From Paenibacillus durus ATCC 35681 (GTDB lineage Bacteria > Bacillota > Bacilli > Paenibacillales > Paenibacillaceae), in assembly GCF_000993825.1 (NCBI RefSeq), contig NZ_CP011114.1, positions 4,340,001 through 4,404,000 of the forward strand: 64,000 nucleotides of DNA, given 5' to 3'. The notes beneath the pieces are model-generated. The model was not told the DNA's origin. It saw only the letters and a program-made list of their open reading frames with translations, and did no database searches. This document shows, piece by piece, positions 30,015 to 37,332 of this stretch. A program made the position numbers and the translations under genes. Position 1 is the first letter of the stretch. Every line of letters begins with the position of its first letter.

Positions 30015-31262
30015 TTAGTACTGCAAAGAAGGGTAAATTGGAAAGCGATCCGTCAGCGCGGCGACCCGGCGGGCAGCGTCTTGCAGCGTGGCCTCATCTT
30101 TAGGATTCTTCAGCACAGCGGCGATGAGCTTGCCGATCTCGGTCATCGCCTGCTCATCCATGCCGCGCGAGGTAACCGCTGGCGTACCGATCCGGATGCC
30201 GCTTGTAACGAACGGGCTGGTCGGATCGAACGGAATCGCATTTTTGTTAACGGTGATGCCAATGGAATCGAGCACTTTTTCCGCATCCTTGCCGGTAATG
30301 TTCAGATTACGCGTATCAACCAGCATCAGATGGTTGTCGGTTCCGCCAGAGACGATATTGACGCCTTCGCCGATCAGAGTTTCTGCCAGCACCTTAGCAT
30401 TCTTCACCACATTCTCCGCATAAGTCTTAAAAGACGGCTGAAGGGCTTCGCCGAAGGATACGGCTTTGGCCGCGATGACATGCATCAGCGGACCGCCTTG
30501 CGAGCCCGGGAATACGGCCTTGTCAATCGCCGCAGCCCACGGCTGTTTGCAGAGAATCATGCCGCCCCGCGGACCGCGCAGCGTCTTGTGGGTCGTCGTG
30601 GTCACGAAATGGGCATGCGGAACAGGGCTCGGGTGTAGTCCCGCAGCTACCAGACCGGCGATATGCGCCATATCGACCATAAACAGCGATCCGACGTCGC
30701 TTGCGATCGAAGCCAGAGCTTCGAAGTCAATCGTGCGCGGATAGGCGCTTGCGCCGGCGACGATCAGCTTCGGACGATGCTTGAAAGCGGCTTTGCGCAC
30801 TTCGTCGTAGTCGATAAGGAAGGTATCTTCCTGAACGCCGTATGCGACAAAGTTATAGAGAAGGCCGGAAGCGTTAACCGGGCTGCCGTGCGTCAGGTGT
30901 CCGCCGTGAGCCAGGTTCATGCCGAGCACCGTATCTCCAGGGTTGAGCGCGGCGAGGTACACAGCCATGTTCGCCTGCGCGCCGGAGTGCGGCTGCACGT
31001 TGGCATGGTCGGCGCCGAACAGCTGCTTGGCGCGGTCACGGGCCAGATTCTCCACGATGTCCACATCTTCACAGCCGCCGTAGTAACGTTTACCCGGGTA
31101 ACCTTCGGCATATTTATTCGTCAGCACGGAGCCCATGGCCTCAATGACAGCCTCGCTCACGATATTCTCCGAAGCAATCAGCTCGATATTGGCTTTCTGA
31201 CGCTGAAGTTCCAGTCCCATCGCTTTCAATACTTCCGGGTCACTCTTGCGCAATTGTTCCAT
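30015..31262 (-). CDS. glyA: Serine hydroxymethyltransferase
   Basis: PLP enzyme that makes glycine and 5,10-methylene-THF from serine and THF, the main source of one-carbon units. 415 residues; PLP lysine in [16 protein letters not shown] near residue 225, substrate motif [15 protein letters not shown] near 55, and the [15 protein letters not shown]-terminal motif. ATG start with GGGAGGAAAC upstream. It lies 50 bp after the TIGR01440 gene and is probably controlled by the ZTP riboswitch upstream of that gene, which fits a gene whose activity depends on folate status. Confidence 0.97.
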   Translation of the reverse strand: MEQLRKSDPEVLKAMGLELQRQKANIELIASENIVSEAVIEAMGSVLTNKYAEGYPGKRYYGGCEDVDIVENLARDRAKQLFGADHANVQPHSGAQANMAVYLAALNPGDTVLGMNLAHGGHLTHGSPVNASGLLYNFVAYGVQEDTFLIDYDEVRKAAFKHRPKLIVAGASAYPRTIDFEALASIASDVGSLFMVDMAHIAGLVAAGLHPSPVPHAHFVTTTTHKTLRGPRGGMILCKQPWAAAIDKAVFPGSQGGPLMHVIAAKAVSFGEALQPSFKTYAENVVKNAKVLAETLIGEGVNIVSGGTDNHLMLVDTRNLNITGKDAEKVLDSIGITVNKNAIPFDPTSPFVTSGIRIGTPAVTSRGMDEQAMTEIGKLIAAVLKNPKDEATLQDAARRVAALTDRFPIYPSLQY

Positions 31263-31312
31263 TTTTGTTGTTTCCTCCCTGAATTTAGTTTATGAGGTGG
31301 GGTTATTCTTCC

Positions 31313-31963
31313 CTAATCACACAGCTTCGACCCGCCGTCCTCCTGCCGCCGGTACACCGCGCGTTCGCCGCCGATCAGCGGCGGTCTGGTGTAGGCCGAG
31401 TTAACGCGGGCTTCTCCGATATAGCGCAGCGATGTCCGGAAAGGCACCGCGACGCGCCGAAGATGCATTCCAATAAGAGTCTCACCGATATCGACGCCGG
31501 CATGCGCCTGCACCGTTTCAGCCAGCACAGGATCGGTCATCGAGCGGTATGCCGCTGCGCCAAGAGACCCTCCCGCTCCGGGAACCGGCACTGCCGATAC
31601 CTCGGTCAGACCGAACTGCTCCAGCAGTCTTCGTTCCATCACAATCGCCCGGTTCAGATGCTCGCAGCACTGATATACGGGTGAGAAGCCAAACTCCTCG
31701 GCAGCCCGGCGGACGCCGGACAGCAGCTGCTGCGCTACCTCAAGCGCACCTCCGGTGCCGATCCGCACGCCGGCTACCTCGCTCGTGCTGGCGCCGACAA
31801 TGAGCACTTTGCCTTGTCCAATTCCGCCGGCTTCCGCCAGTTCCCGCAGCACGAGATAAGTCTGTTCGGCAATAGACGGATCTGCCTTGGCAGCGTGTCC
31901 GCTCCCGGACAAATCCTTGGCCGAAGGAATAAGTTCCTTCGCCCGATCTTCGTAATGTTTCAC
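31313..31963 (-). CDS. TIGR01440/DUF436 family protein (YwlG-like)
   Basis: Protein of unknown function, 216 residues, single soluble domain with LIVGASTSEVAGVRIGTGG near residue 55, YQCCEHLNRAIVMERR near 95 and VGETLIGMHLRRVAVPFR-type C terminus (GVDIGETLIGMHLRR). Paralogous to B. subtilis YwlG, which also sits beside glyA. GTG start at 31963 with TAGGAGG 7 nt upstream. It is the first gene after a ZTP riboswitch, with glyA next, so it may act in folate or one-carbon metabolism. That is inference; no catalytic motif is known to me. Confidence 0.85.
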   Translation of the reverse strand: MKHYEDRAKELIPSAKDLSGSGHAAKADPSIAEQTYLVLRELAEAGGIGQGKVLIVGASTSEVAGVRIGTGGALEVAQQLLSGVRRAAEEFGFSPVYQCCEHLNRAIVMERRLLEQFGLTEVSAVPVPGAGGSLGAAAYRSMTDPVLAETVQAHAGVDIGETLIGMHLRRVAVPFRTSLRYIGEARVNSAYTRPPLIGGERAVYRRQEDGGSKLCD

Positions 31964-32049
31964 CGCTTTACCTCCTAAAAGAGAACCAATGTTGTCTTAT
32001 ACAGATCAGGATGATATGCGCGACTCTTATCAATTTCAAACATTCAAAC

Positions 32050-32086
32050 AAAAAAGAGCAGTCCGCAGACAGCTGCGGAATTGCTC
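32050..32086 (-). terminator. Intrinsic terminator of the ZTP riboswitch (expression platform)
   Basis: Minus strand: GAGCAATTCCGCAG (from 32086) pairs with CTGCGGACTGCTC (to 32056), then six T residues. It begins 4 nt after the aptamer, so it is positioned to be controlled by ligand binding. Confidence 0.85.
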
Positions 32087-32090
32087 TTTC

Positions 32091-32160
32091 GCCCAGGCGA
32101 CCGGCCGTCTACTCCGGTGCTCCATCGTGGTTTATCCACACTTGTCGCCAGTTACACCGG
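32091..32160 (-). promoter_or_regulatory. ZTP (pfl) riboswitch aptamer upstream of TIGR01440-glyA
   Basis: Minus strand, 5' to 3'. P1 is CCGGTG (32160-32155) with CACCGG (about 32119-32114). The conserved internal loop has AACTGGCGA, P2 is GTGG/CCAC around a short loop, then GATGGAG. The 3' domain is CGGCCGGTCGCCTGGGC, ending at 32091. TGGCGA can pair with TCGCC to give the family pseudoknot. ACTGGCG, GGAGC and CGCCTGGGC are hallmark conserved elements of pfl RNAs. These sense ZMP/ZTP, which accumulate when 10-formyl-THF is low, and switch on purine and folate genes including glyA. Identified by eye, without a covariance search. Confidence 0.85.
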
Positions 32161-32179
32161 AACCGATATATTTGTCTAT

Positions 32180-32208
32180 ATCTTAAATCATCATGCTCGG
32201 AAAATCAA
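32180..32208 (-). promoter_or_regulatory. Sigma-A promoter of the riboswitch-TIGR01440-glyA operon
   Basis: Minus strand: -35 TTGATT (32203-32208), 17-nt spacer, -10 TAAGAT (32180-32185). Transcription would start about 12 nt before the riboswitch P1 stem. Confidence 0.7.
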
Positions 32209-32253
32209 CCATCTCAAGAAGAAAGGGGCTTGCCGTCCGTTCGGGGAGACATT

Positions 32254-32841
32254 TTACAAACGGCGTAAGGCTTCAAGCTTATCCAGCAGCCTGTGAAGCG
32301 ACGAACGGATTTCAGCGGCCGCATATTCATAGTCCTCGCGGCTTCCGCCGAACGGGTCCATGATATCCGCACTCGGAATCCGCTGGCGGATCTCGATGAT
32401 CCGCTGCAGGTCGGCAGCCTTCGGTTCTTGCCCCAGCGAAGCGGCCAACTCCGTTCCGGCATAGAGACTGTCCAGCTCTTCCAGGTCCCTGCGCACGGTT
32501 TCCTCATCCTGCACATATTCCTTGAGCGTATGCGTCTTGGATACGGCGTTCGGAAAATAATGCAGCACATGCCTTTTATGGCTCTGGGTAAGGGTCAGCA
32601 CCAGATCGGCCCAAGTGAGGAGTTCACCCGAAAGCTGGGAGGAAGTAATATGATCATTGATACCCTCATCCCGCAATATAGCCGCCGCATGCCTTGACAT
32701 CGACGTTCCGGCGATCGCGGACACCCCGGCTGACCGCACCTCCAGATCAAATCCCCGCTCCGCCGCCAGTTTGCGCAGAAGCCCTTCAGCCATCGGACTG
32801 CGGCATGTATTGCCGGTGCAGACGAACAAAATATGAAGCAT
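32254..32841 (-). CDS. Low-molecular-weight protein arginine phosphatase (YwlE-like)
   Basis: Predicted to remove phosphate from phospho-arginine residues placed by McsB. 195 residues of the LMW phosphatase fold: P-loop CTGNTCRS with nucleophile Cys8 and Arg14, and the general acid region MDPFGG near residue 160. The Thr inside the loop (Thr12), where tyrosine phosphatases carry Ile, is the residue that gives B. subtilis YwlE its arginine preference. ATG at 32841 has GGAGGTGATC 4 nt upstream, a near-perfect ribosome site. It lies between the ZTP riboswitch operon and mntP, as ywlE does in B. subtilis; the rpiB/ywlF gene found there is absent here. Confidence 0.87.
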   Translation of the reverse strand: MLHILFVCTGNTCRSPMAEGLLRKLAAERGFDLEVRSAGVSAIAGTSMSRHAAAILRDEGINDHITSSQLSGELLTWADLVLTLTQSHKRHVLHYFPNAVSKTHTLKEYVQDEETVRRDLEELDSLYAGTELAASLGQEPKAADLQRIIEIRQRIPSADIMDPFGGSREDYEYAAAEIRSSLHRLLDKLEALRRL

Positions 32842-32882
32842 GCAGATCACCTCCATGGGATAACTCTTTTGCCGCTATTGTA

Positions 32883-33458
32883 TCAGAAGATGAACAGCAA
32901 GCCAAACCCAAGCAAAATCGCCCCGCCGAGCGCCTCCCCGTATTCTCCGAGTCCACGACTCACATGCCGTCCAAGCAGCAGTCCGGTGATCGACATCAGC
33001 CCCCCGCAGGCCCCGAAGGCCAGCACGGTCAGCAAGACATTGCTCACAAATACGCCAAGCGAAACGCCGACCGAGAACGAATCGATGCTAACGCTGAGAG
33101 AAATGAGCAGCATTCCCCACAGTGTGCGGTGGTCCACCCCTCTCATTCCGGCTCCCTCTCCAGTGCGGAACGAACCGAGCATCATGTGCCCGCCTAGCGC
33201 AACAAGCAGCACCCCAGCGGCAATCCCCGCAACCCGACCCAGTAAATGCCCAACATAGCTCCCGGTAACAAGTCCCAGCAGAGGCATCAGCACATGAAAA
33301 AAAGCAATGAGCAAGCTCATTTGCAGCACATGAAGAAGACGGATGCCCTTCATCCCGATTCCTACGCCAAGCGAAAAGGCATCCATTCCCAGAGCGAGCG
33401 CCATGATTGCAATGGTTACGATCTGGCCCCATCCGGCCGGTACCTCTCCCATGCCCAT
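32883..33458 (-). CDS. mntP: Putative manganese efflux pump MntP
   Basis: Six-helix membrane protein of about 191 residues; two three-helix halves each carry a conserved Asp-containing motif (ALGMDAFSLGVGIG in helix 1 and ISLSVSIDSFSVGVSLG in helix 4), as in MntP/YwlD. Exports Mn2+. The start is uncertain: ATG at 33458 has GGGGG 8 nt upstream; the frame is open to 33521. No manganese (yybP-ykoY) riboswitch is visible upstream, since the gene follows the Sua5 gene by about 90 bp. Confidence 0.82.
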   Translation of the reverse strand: MGMGEVPAGWGQIVTIAIMALALGMDAFSLGVGIGMKGIRLLHVLQMSLLIAFFHVLMPLLGLVTGSYVGHLLGRVAGIAAGVLLVALGGHMMLGSFRTGEGAGMRGVDHRTLWGMLLISLSVSIDSFSVGVSLGVFVSNVLLTVLAFGACGGLMSITGLLLGRHVSRGLGEYGEALGGAILLGFGLLFIF

Positions 33459-33545
33459 CACCATTACCCCCAAGTCCGAATATCTTGTACAATCACAATA
33501 TGCGGACAAGAAGGCAATCATGCTGTCATCTTAAAAATAGCAGGG

Positions 33546-34715
33546 CTATTCGGCGTCGATCACGCGGCCTGCCGCAGCTTTCATCAGCCGATTCATGATC
33601 GCGGAGCCGAGACCCGTCTCCGGGCAGGCCTCGGCTAAGATATATGTCGCCCCCGCTTCATCGAAGCGCCGCAGCGCGGCATAAAGGGAGCGGGCAGCCG
33701 TCTCCGGCGAGGCCAGCGGGCCAAGCGAGACGACGCAGTCGGCGGCGCCGGCGGGATACAGGGGCAAATGCTCCTCGAAGAGGAGCATCCCCGTCGTCTC
33801 GCCGCGCTCGCGGGCCGACGCGAGAAGGCCCGCCGCCGTCTTCGCCGCGCCCGCCGGCGAAGCGCCGCGCACAACGCCGAGCCAGCCCTGCGGCGCGTAG
33901 TGCGCGTACTTCATGCCCGGCGCGCGCGGAGCCGGGCTGCTCTTCCCCGCCGCGTCCGGGGCGGCGGGGTGGGCCATAGCCTCCGCAGCTTCCTGCGGAG
34001 GCGTGAAATCGGGCGCCGCCGAAGCGCCCGTGACGGCGGCGTCTCCGGCAACGGCGGCGAGCTGCGCCGCCGTGATGCCGCCGGGCCGGAGCACGGCGAC
34101 GGAGCCGTCCGGCTGCACCTGCACGACGGTCGACTCCAGGCCGACGCCTGCGGCTCCGCCGTCCAGCACGCCGCCGATCTTGCCGGCAAGATCGTCCAGC
34201 ACATGGCCGGCTAGCGTCGGGCTCGGCCGCCCCGAGCGGTTGGCGCTGGGAGCGGCAACCGGACAGCCTGCCGCCGCCAGCAGCGCCAGCGCCACCGGAT
34301 GGTCCGGCATCCGCACGCCGACCGTGTCCAGGCCCGCCGTTACGCGTGGCGACAGCATGCCCGGACGAAGCGGCAGCACCACAGTCAGCGGACCAGGCCA
34401 GTAGGCGTCCATTAAGGCCGCCGCCGCTGCGGGCACATCCGTCACAAGCTCTTTAAGCGCCGCCCGGTCGGCGATATGGACGATGAGCGGATTGTCCGAA
34501 GGACGCCCTTTTGCCTGGAAAATCGCCTCGACCGCCTCCGTATTACGCGCGTCCGCTCCCAGGCCGTACACCGTCTCGGTCGGAAAAGCGACCGTATTCC
34601 CCGCCCTCAGCATCTCTGCCGCTTCCGTAATCGCCGCAAGGTCCGCCGCGCTATCGCTCCGCTCCCGTCCGGCTTCCCTCTCCGCGCAGCTCAGCTTCCA
34701 ATATTTTGTCTCCAT
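33546..34715 (-). CDS. Threonylcarbamoyl-AMP synthase (Sua5/YwlC type)
   Basis: Makes threonylcarbamoyl-AMP from threonine, bicarbonate and ATP for the t6A37 modification of ANN-decoding tRNAs. About 389 residues: N-terminal YrdC domain (GNTVAFPTETVYGLGADA, KGRPSDNPLIVHI, APSANRSGRPSPT, and the SGxPST-like region), then a Pro/Ala-rich linker (about residues 235-265) and a C-terminal Sua5 domain (GMKYAHYAP onwards). The second half is extremely GC-rich. ATG at 34715 chosen (GGGGG 9 nt upstream); ATG 34721 is an alternative. Equivalent to ywlC, which also precedes spoIIR in B. subtilis. Confidence 0.9.
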   Translation of the reverse strand: METKYWKLSCAEREAGRERSDSAADLAAITEAAEMLRAGNTVAFPTETVYGLGADARNTEAVEAIFQAKGRPSDNPLIVHIADRAALKELVTDVPAAAAALMDAYWPGPLTVVLPLRPGMLSPRVTAGLDTVGVRMPDHPVALALLAAAGCPVAAPSANRSGRPSPTLAGHVLDDLAGKIGGVLDGGAAGVGLESTVVQVQPDGSVAVLRPGGITAAQLAAVAGDAAVTGASAAPDFTPPQEAAEAMAHPAAPDAAGKSSPAPRAPGMKYAHYAPQGWLGVVRGASPAGAAKTAAGLLASARERGETTGMLLFEEHLPLYPAGAADCVVSLGPLASPETAARSLYAALRRFDEAGATYILAEACPETGLGSAIMNRLMKAAAGRVIDAE

Positions 34716-34738
34716 GTTCATAAGCCCCCGTTGCAAGA

Positions 34739-34796
34739 CAGTCCCGCATCATGAAACCTTCGGTTTAAAGCCTGCTTTAGATGCTTTGCGGGACTG
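34739..34796. repeat. Dispersed hairpin repeat, family 2, copy B
   Basis: 58-bp element between the Sua5 gene and spoIIR. Outer arms CAGTCCCGC (34739-34747) and GCGGGACTG (34788-34796) pair perfectly, with an inner AAACC-TTCG-GGTTT-like hairpin. It shares AAGCCTGCT and CTTTGCGGG with copy A at 9515-9567. Confidence 0.6.
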
Positions 34797-34823
34797 TGAA
34801 ATAGTTGATTCTCTTGATATCCC

Positions 34824-34853
34824 AAAAATAACGGCCCCACCGCGTGGGGCCGC
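34824..34853 (-). terminator. Terminator after spoIIR
   Basis: Perfect stem GGCCCCAC (34833-34840) with GTGGGGCC (34844-34851), followed on the minus strand by GTTATTTTTG. Confidence 0.85.
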
Positions 34854-34900
34854 TTATCTATATGAAAATAGTAACATATCCGGCCGCAAAACAATAGAAC

Positions 34901-35668
34901 CTATGCCCACAAGCCCCTGATCCAGCTTCCGATTTTGAGCAGCAGCTCCCAGACAAAGAACCTTACTTTTGGCTGCTCTGCGGGAGCTTCAGCTTGGACC
35001 GCACCATCCGGCTGCCGATCCGGCGACAGATCTGCCTGTGCCGCCTTCGTTTTTGCAGCAGCGCCTTTTCCATTCGCGGATACCTTCACGGACTTGGCCT
35101 TGGCATCGTTGGCAGGCTTGGCTGCCGCATCGCCCGATCCTGCGTCGATAAAGCAAAGCGGAGGGAACAGTACGCACCACCAGTTTTGTCCTTCTCCTTT
35201 TCCAAGTGTTACACGAAGTGCTTCATATTCTCCGGCGGGATATACCGTCCCTCCGTACAGCTTGGTCGGGAACGGAACGACACCCAGCTCCACCTTATAA
35301 CCGTAGCCGATGCCTCGCTTGTCCAGTTCATTGCCCACCAGCTTATTCAGCTCCGGCAAATGCTCGCGTATTACGCCACGCGCCTGATCGAGACTCTGCG
35401 GGTCCTCTAGTTCGGCCACCCATCCATTCATCTGCGCCACAATTTTATCGCGGAGCTGCCGCTTCATTAGTTGATCCTGCGCCCCGTCCGAATTAGCGAG
35501 AATCCGCAGACGGATCGACTCCTTCGGAATCGGGCCGCCGCTAACGGCGGCATCCGTTTTTTGCCCTTCCCAGGCCATCACGACAAACATAAGGATGCAA
35601 ATTAAAATAGCAGTATACGTAAAGGTCTTACGCAGCGAATCCCCGTCGATTCCTTTTTTGGCGTTCAT
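34901..35668 (-). CDS. spoIIR: Stage II sporulation protein R
   Basis: Forespore signal protein, exported into the intermembrane space where it triggers SpoIIGA to process pro-sigma-E. 255 residues: N-terminal membrane/signal helix (about 17-33, TAILICILMFVVMAW), conserved domain from about residue 50 (IRLRILANSDGAQDQLMKRQLRDKI, and YPAGEYEALRVTLGKGEGQNWWCVLFPPLCF), then an Ala/Lys-rich linker (about 185-235) and a C-terminal hydrophobic stretch RFFVWELLLKIGSW. ATG at 35668 with GAGAGGGG 9 nt upstream; a sigma-F promoter lies about 40 nt upstream. Confidence 0.93.
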   Translation of the reverse strand: MNAKKGIDGDSLRKTFTYTAILICILMFVVMAWEGQKTDAAVSGGPIPKESIRLRILANSDGAQDQLMKRQLRDKIVAQMNGWVAELEDPQSLDQARGVIREHLPELNKLVGNELDKRGIGYGYKVELGVVPFPTKLYGGTVYPAGEYEALRVTLGKGEGQNWWCVLFPPLCFIDAGSGDAAAKPANDAKAKSVKVSANGKGAAAKTKAAQADLSPDRQPDGAVQAEAPAEQPKVRFFVWELLLKIGSWIRGLWA

Positions 35669-35704
35669 GTTGGGATACCCCTCTCCACTCGGCTTCATGT
35701 CAGT

Positions 35705-35734
35705 CAGTATCCCCGGAAAGCGGAGTCCGCAAAC
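35705..35734 (-). promoter_or_regulatory. Sigma-F promoter of spoIIR
   Basis: Minus strand: -10 GGGGATACTG (35705-35714), which fits every position of GGNRANAHTR; 15-nt spacer; -35 GTTTG (35730-35734), three of five matches to GYATA. B. subtilis spoIIR is sigma-F dependent. Confidence 0.6.
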
Positions 35735-35773
35735 CTATGAATCTATTTATTTTTGCAGTGCTCATGTACTCGG

Positions 35774-35947
35774 TTTATAGAGTATGAACACTACTTCGAG
35801 GAGGTCAAGCGCGAACTCGGCGTCCCGGTTGTATACAACGCCGACATTGGTCATGTACCGCCGCAGCTGACGCTCGTTAACGGAGCCTTGACGGCAGTGG
35901 ACGCCGATAGCAAAACAACCGCCAGACCCCTTGCAAGGGAGTTCTGA
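35774..35947 (+). pseudogene. C-terminal relic of an S66 peptidase (LD-carboxypeptidase/MccF-like) gene
   Basis: About 55 codons ending in TGA at 35945-35947 translate to a segment with LGVPVVYNADIGHVPPQLTL followed by VNGALTAVDADSK. This resembles the C-terminal end of S66 family peptidases, where NADxGH carries a catalytic His. No start codon with a ribosome site and no N-terminal part of the gene are present; upstream lies divergent spoIIR with its promoter. A terminator overlaps the stop codon, as if the original 3' end survived a deletion. Confidence 0.6.
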
Positions 35948-35963
35948 CGGTTGTTTATTTTTT
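35912..35963. terminator. Bidirectional terminator between the S66 relic and rodA
   Basis: AACAACCGCCAGA (35914-35926) pairs with TCTGACGGTTGTT (35943-35955) with one mismatch. T-runs follow on the plus strand (TTTATTTTTTC); on the minus strand there is a TTTT run, so it can also end the rodA transcript. Confidence 0.8.
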
Positions 35964-35990
35964 CATACAAGTAGTTTGGGGAATCACGCC

Positions 35991-37172
35991 TCATCCTTGT
36001 TTGGCCGGTGCCGAATAAGACGCCTTTGGCAAATCTTCTTCTTCCTCTTGCCCGTGCAGCTTCACGCTCATCACAAGCCCGATACTCGCCATATTGATCA
36101 ACAGCGAGGTGCCGCCGTAGCTGATAAAAGGCAGCGTAATGCCGGTCAGCGGCATAAGTCCGATAAAAGCTCCGATATTCTCAAAAATCTGGTATAGCAT
36201 CATGGCAACGACGCCGACGATAAGGAACGGTCCGCCTCTGTCCTTGCATTCTAGCGCGATCAGAATCATCCGATGGATCAGTATAAAGTATAAGAGCAGC
36301 AGGACGGCGGAACCCACAAAGCCGAACTCCTCGGCAATCTGAACAAATATCGAATCGGCATATGTGTAAGGCACCCGATTGGCCTGAACGGTACTTCCTT
36401 TCAAATACCCTTCGCCGCTCATGCCTCCTGAAGCAATGGCCAGCATTGCATTTTTAGTTTGATAGCTGGCATCGGATGAAGCGAGTTCAGGCATAAGCCA
36501 AGGATCGAAACGGCTTACCAGATGCTCCCTGCCGATCACCTTTTCAATAAAAGCCACGGATTGGTCGTGATAATGAGTATAACTCCAAATTCCGCCCACC
36601 GTCGTTGCGGCAATCAACAGAATACCGATAAGGGCATGGGTAAATTTAATATTGCCGATCCATAGCAAGCCGAACAAAATGATAATGTAGCTCAATGCGT
36701 TGCCCAAGTCGTTCTGGGAAATCACTATACCGAATGGAAGGAGCGTCAACAGGCCAAGAGGGATCACATCGCGCCAAAACCGCAGCTTCTGCTTGTTCTT
36801 CAGCACTAGTACGGACGCCAGAAACAGAATCAGGATCAGTTTAAACAATTCAGCCGGCTGAATGCTCAGCTGGCCTATTCCAAGCCAACCTTGCGCCCCG
36901 TTGTGGGATGTGCCGATAAAGCTGACCAGAATCAGCACTCCGATTCCGAAAAGGTAGATATAAATTCCGTATTTGACCAGCAGCCGATAATCCAGGAACG
37001 CCAGGCCGAAAAAAGCGACAAATCCAAGGATGTAGTATCTAAGCATTTGGATCTGAAAACCATCGGTACTCCGGCCGTGAGTGACGCTGTATATCGACAT
37101 AATGCAGATGACCATAAGCGAGATTAGAATAAAGACGATGACCCCGTCAATTTTTTTTAGCTTTTGCAGCAT
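35991..37172 (-). CDS. rodA: FtsW/RodA/SpoVE family peptidoglycan glycosyltransferase (RodA-like)
   Basis: SEDS-family membrane enzyme that polymerises lipid II, here probably for cell elongation. 393 residues with about ten transmembrane helices. Family motifs include QPAELFKLILILFLA, SQNDLGNALSYIIILFGLLW and the C-terminal GVVAMMLYQIFENIGAFIGLMPLTGI with SYGGTSLLINMASIG. ATG start with AAGGAGG 6 nt upstream. It lies between prmC and spoIIR, which is not the B. subtilis rodA site; RodA versus a second FtsW or sporulation paralogue cannot be settled by sequence reading alone. Confidence 0.85.
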   Translation of the reverse strand: MLQKLKKIDGVIVFILISLMVICIMSIYSVTHGRSTDGFQIQMLRYYILGFVAFFGLAFLDYRLLVKYGIYIYLFGIGVLILVSFIGTSHNGAQGWLGIGQLSIQPAELFKLILILFLASVLVLKNKQKLRFWRDVIPLGLLTLLPFGIVISQNDLGNALSYIIILFGLLWIGNIKFTHALIGILLIAATTVGGIWSYTHYHDQSVAFIEKVIGREHLVSRFDPWLMPELASSDASYQTKNAMLAIASGGMSGEGYLKGSTVQANRVPYTYADSIFVQIAEEFGFVGSAVLLLLYFILIHRMILIALECKDRGGPFLIVGVVAMMLYQIFENIGAFIGLMPLTGITLPFISYGGTSLLINMASIGLVMSVKLHGQEEEEDLPKASYSAPAKQG

Positions 37173-37241
37173 TTCCTGCCTCCTTGCAGTGTGTTCGGCC
37201 TGTACAGCGGAGTTTAGGGGCAGTTAGCCCCCTCTTTTAAC

Positions 37242-37271
37242 ATTGTAATGGGATCGGCAAAAGAAATCCAA
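37242..37271 (-). promoter_or_regulatory. Probable promoter of the rodA-like gene
   Basis: Minus strand: -35 TTGGAT (37266-37271), 18-nt spacer, -10 TACAAT (37242-37247). A GGGGC/GCCCC hairpin lies in the leader. Confidence 0.5.
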
Positions 37272-37332
37272 TCATCGCAAGGATGCTTGGATGGACAGCC
37301 GGCGGCTGGCCTATATCCGCCCCCATGACCGC

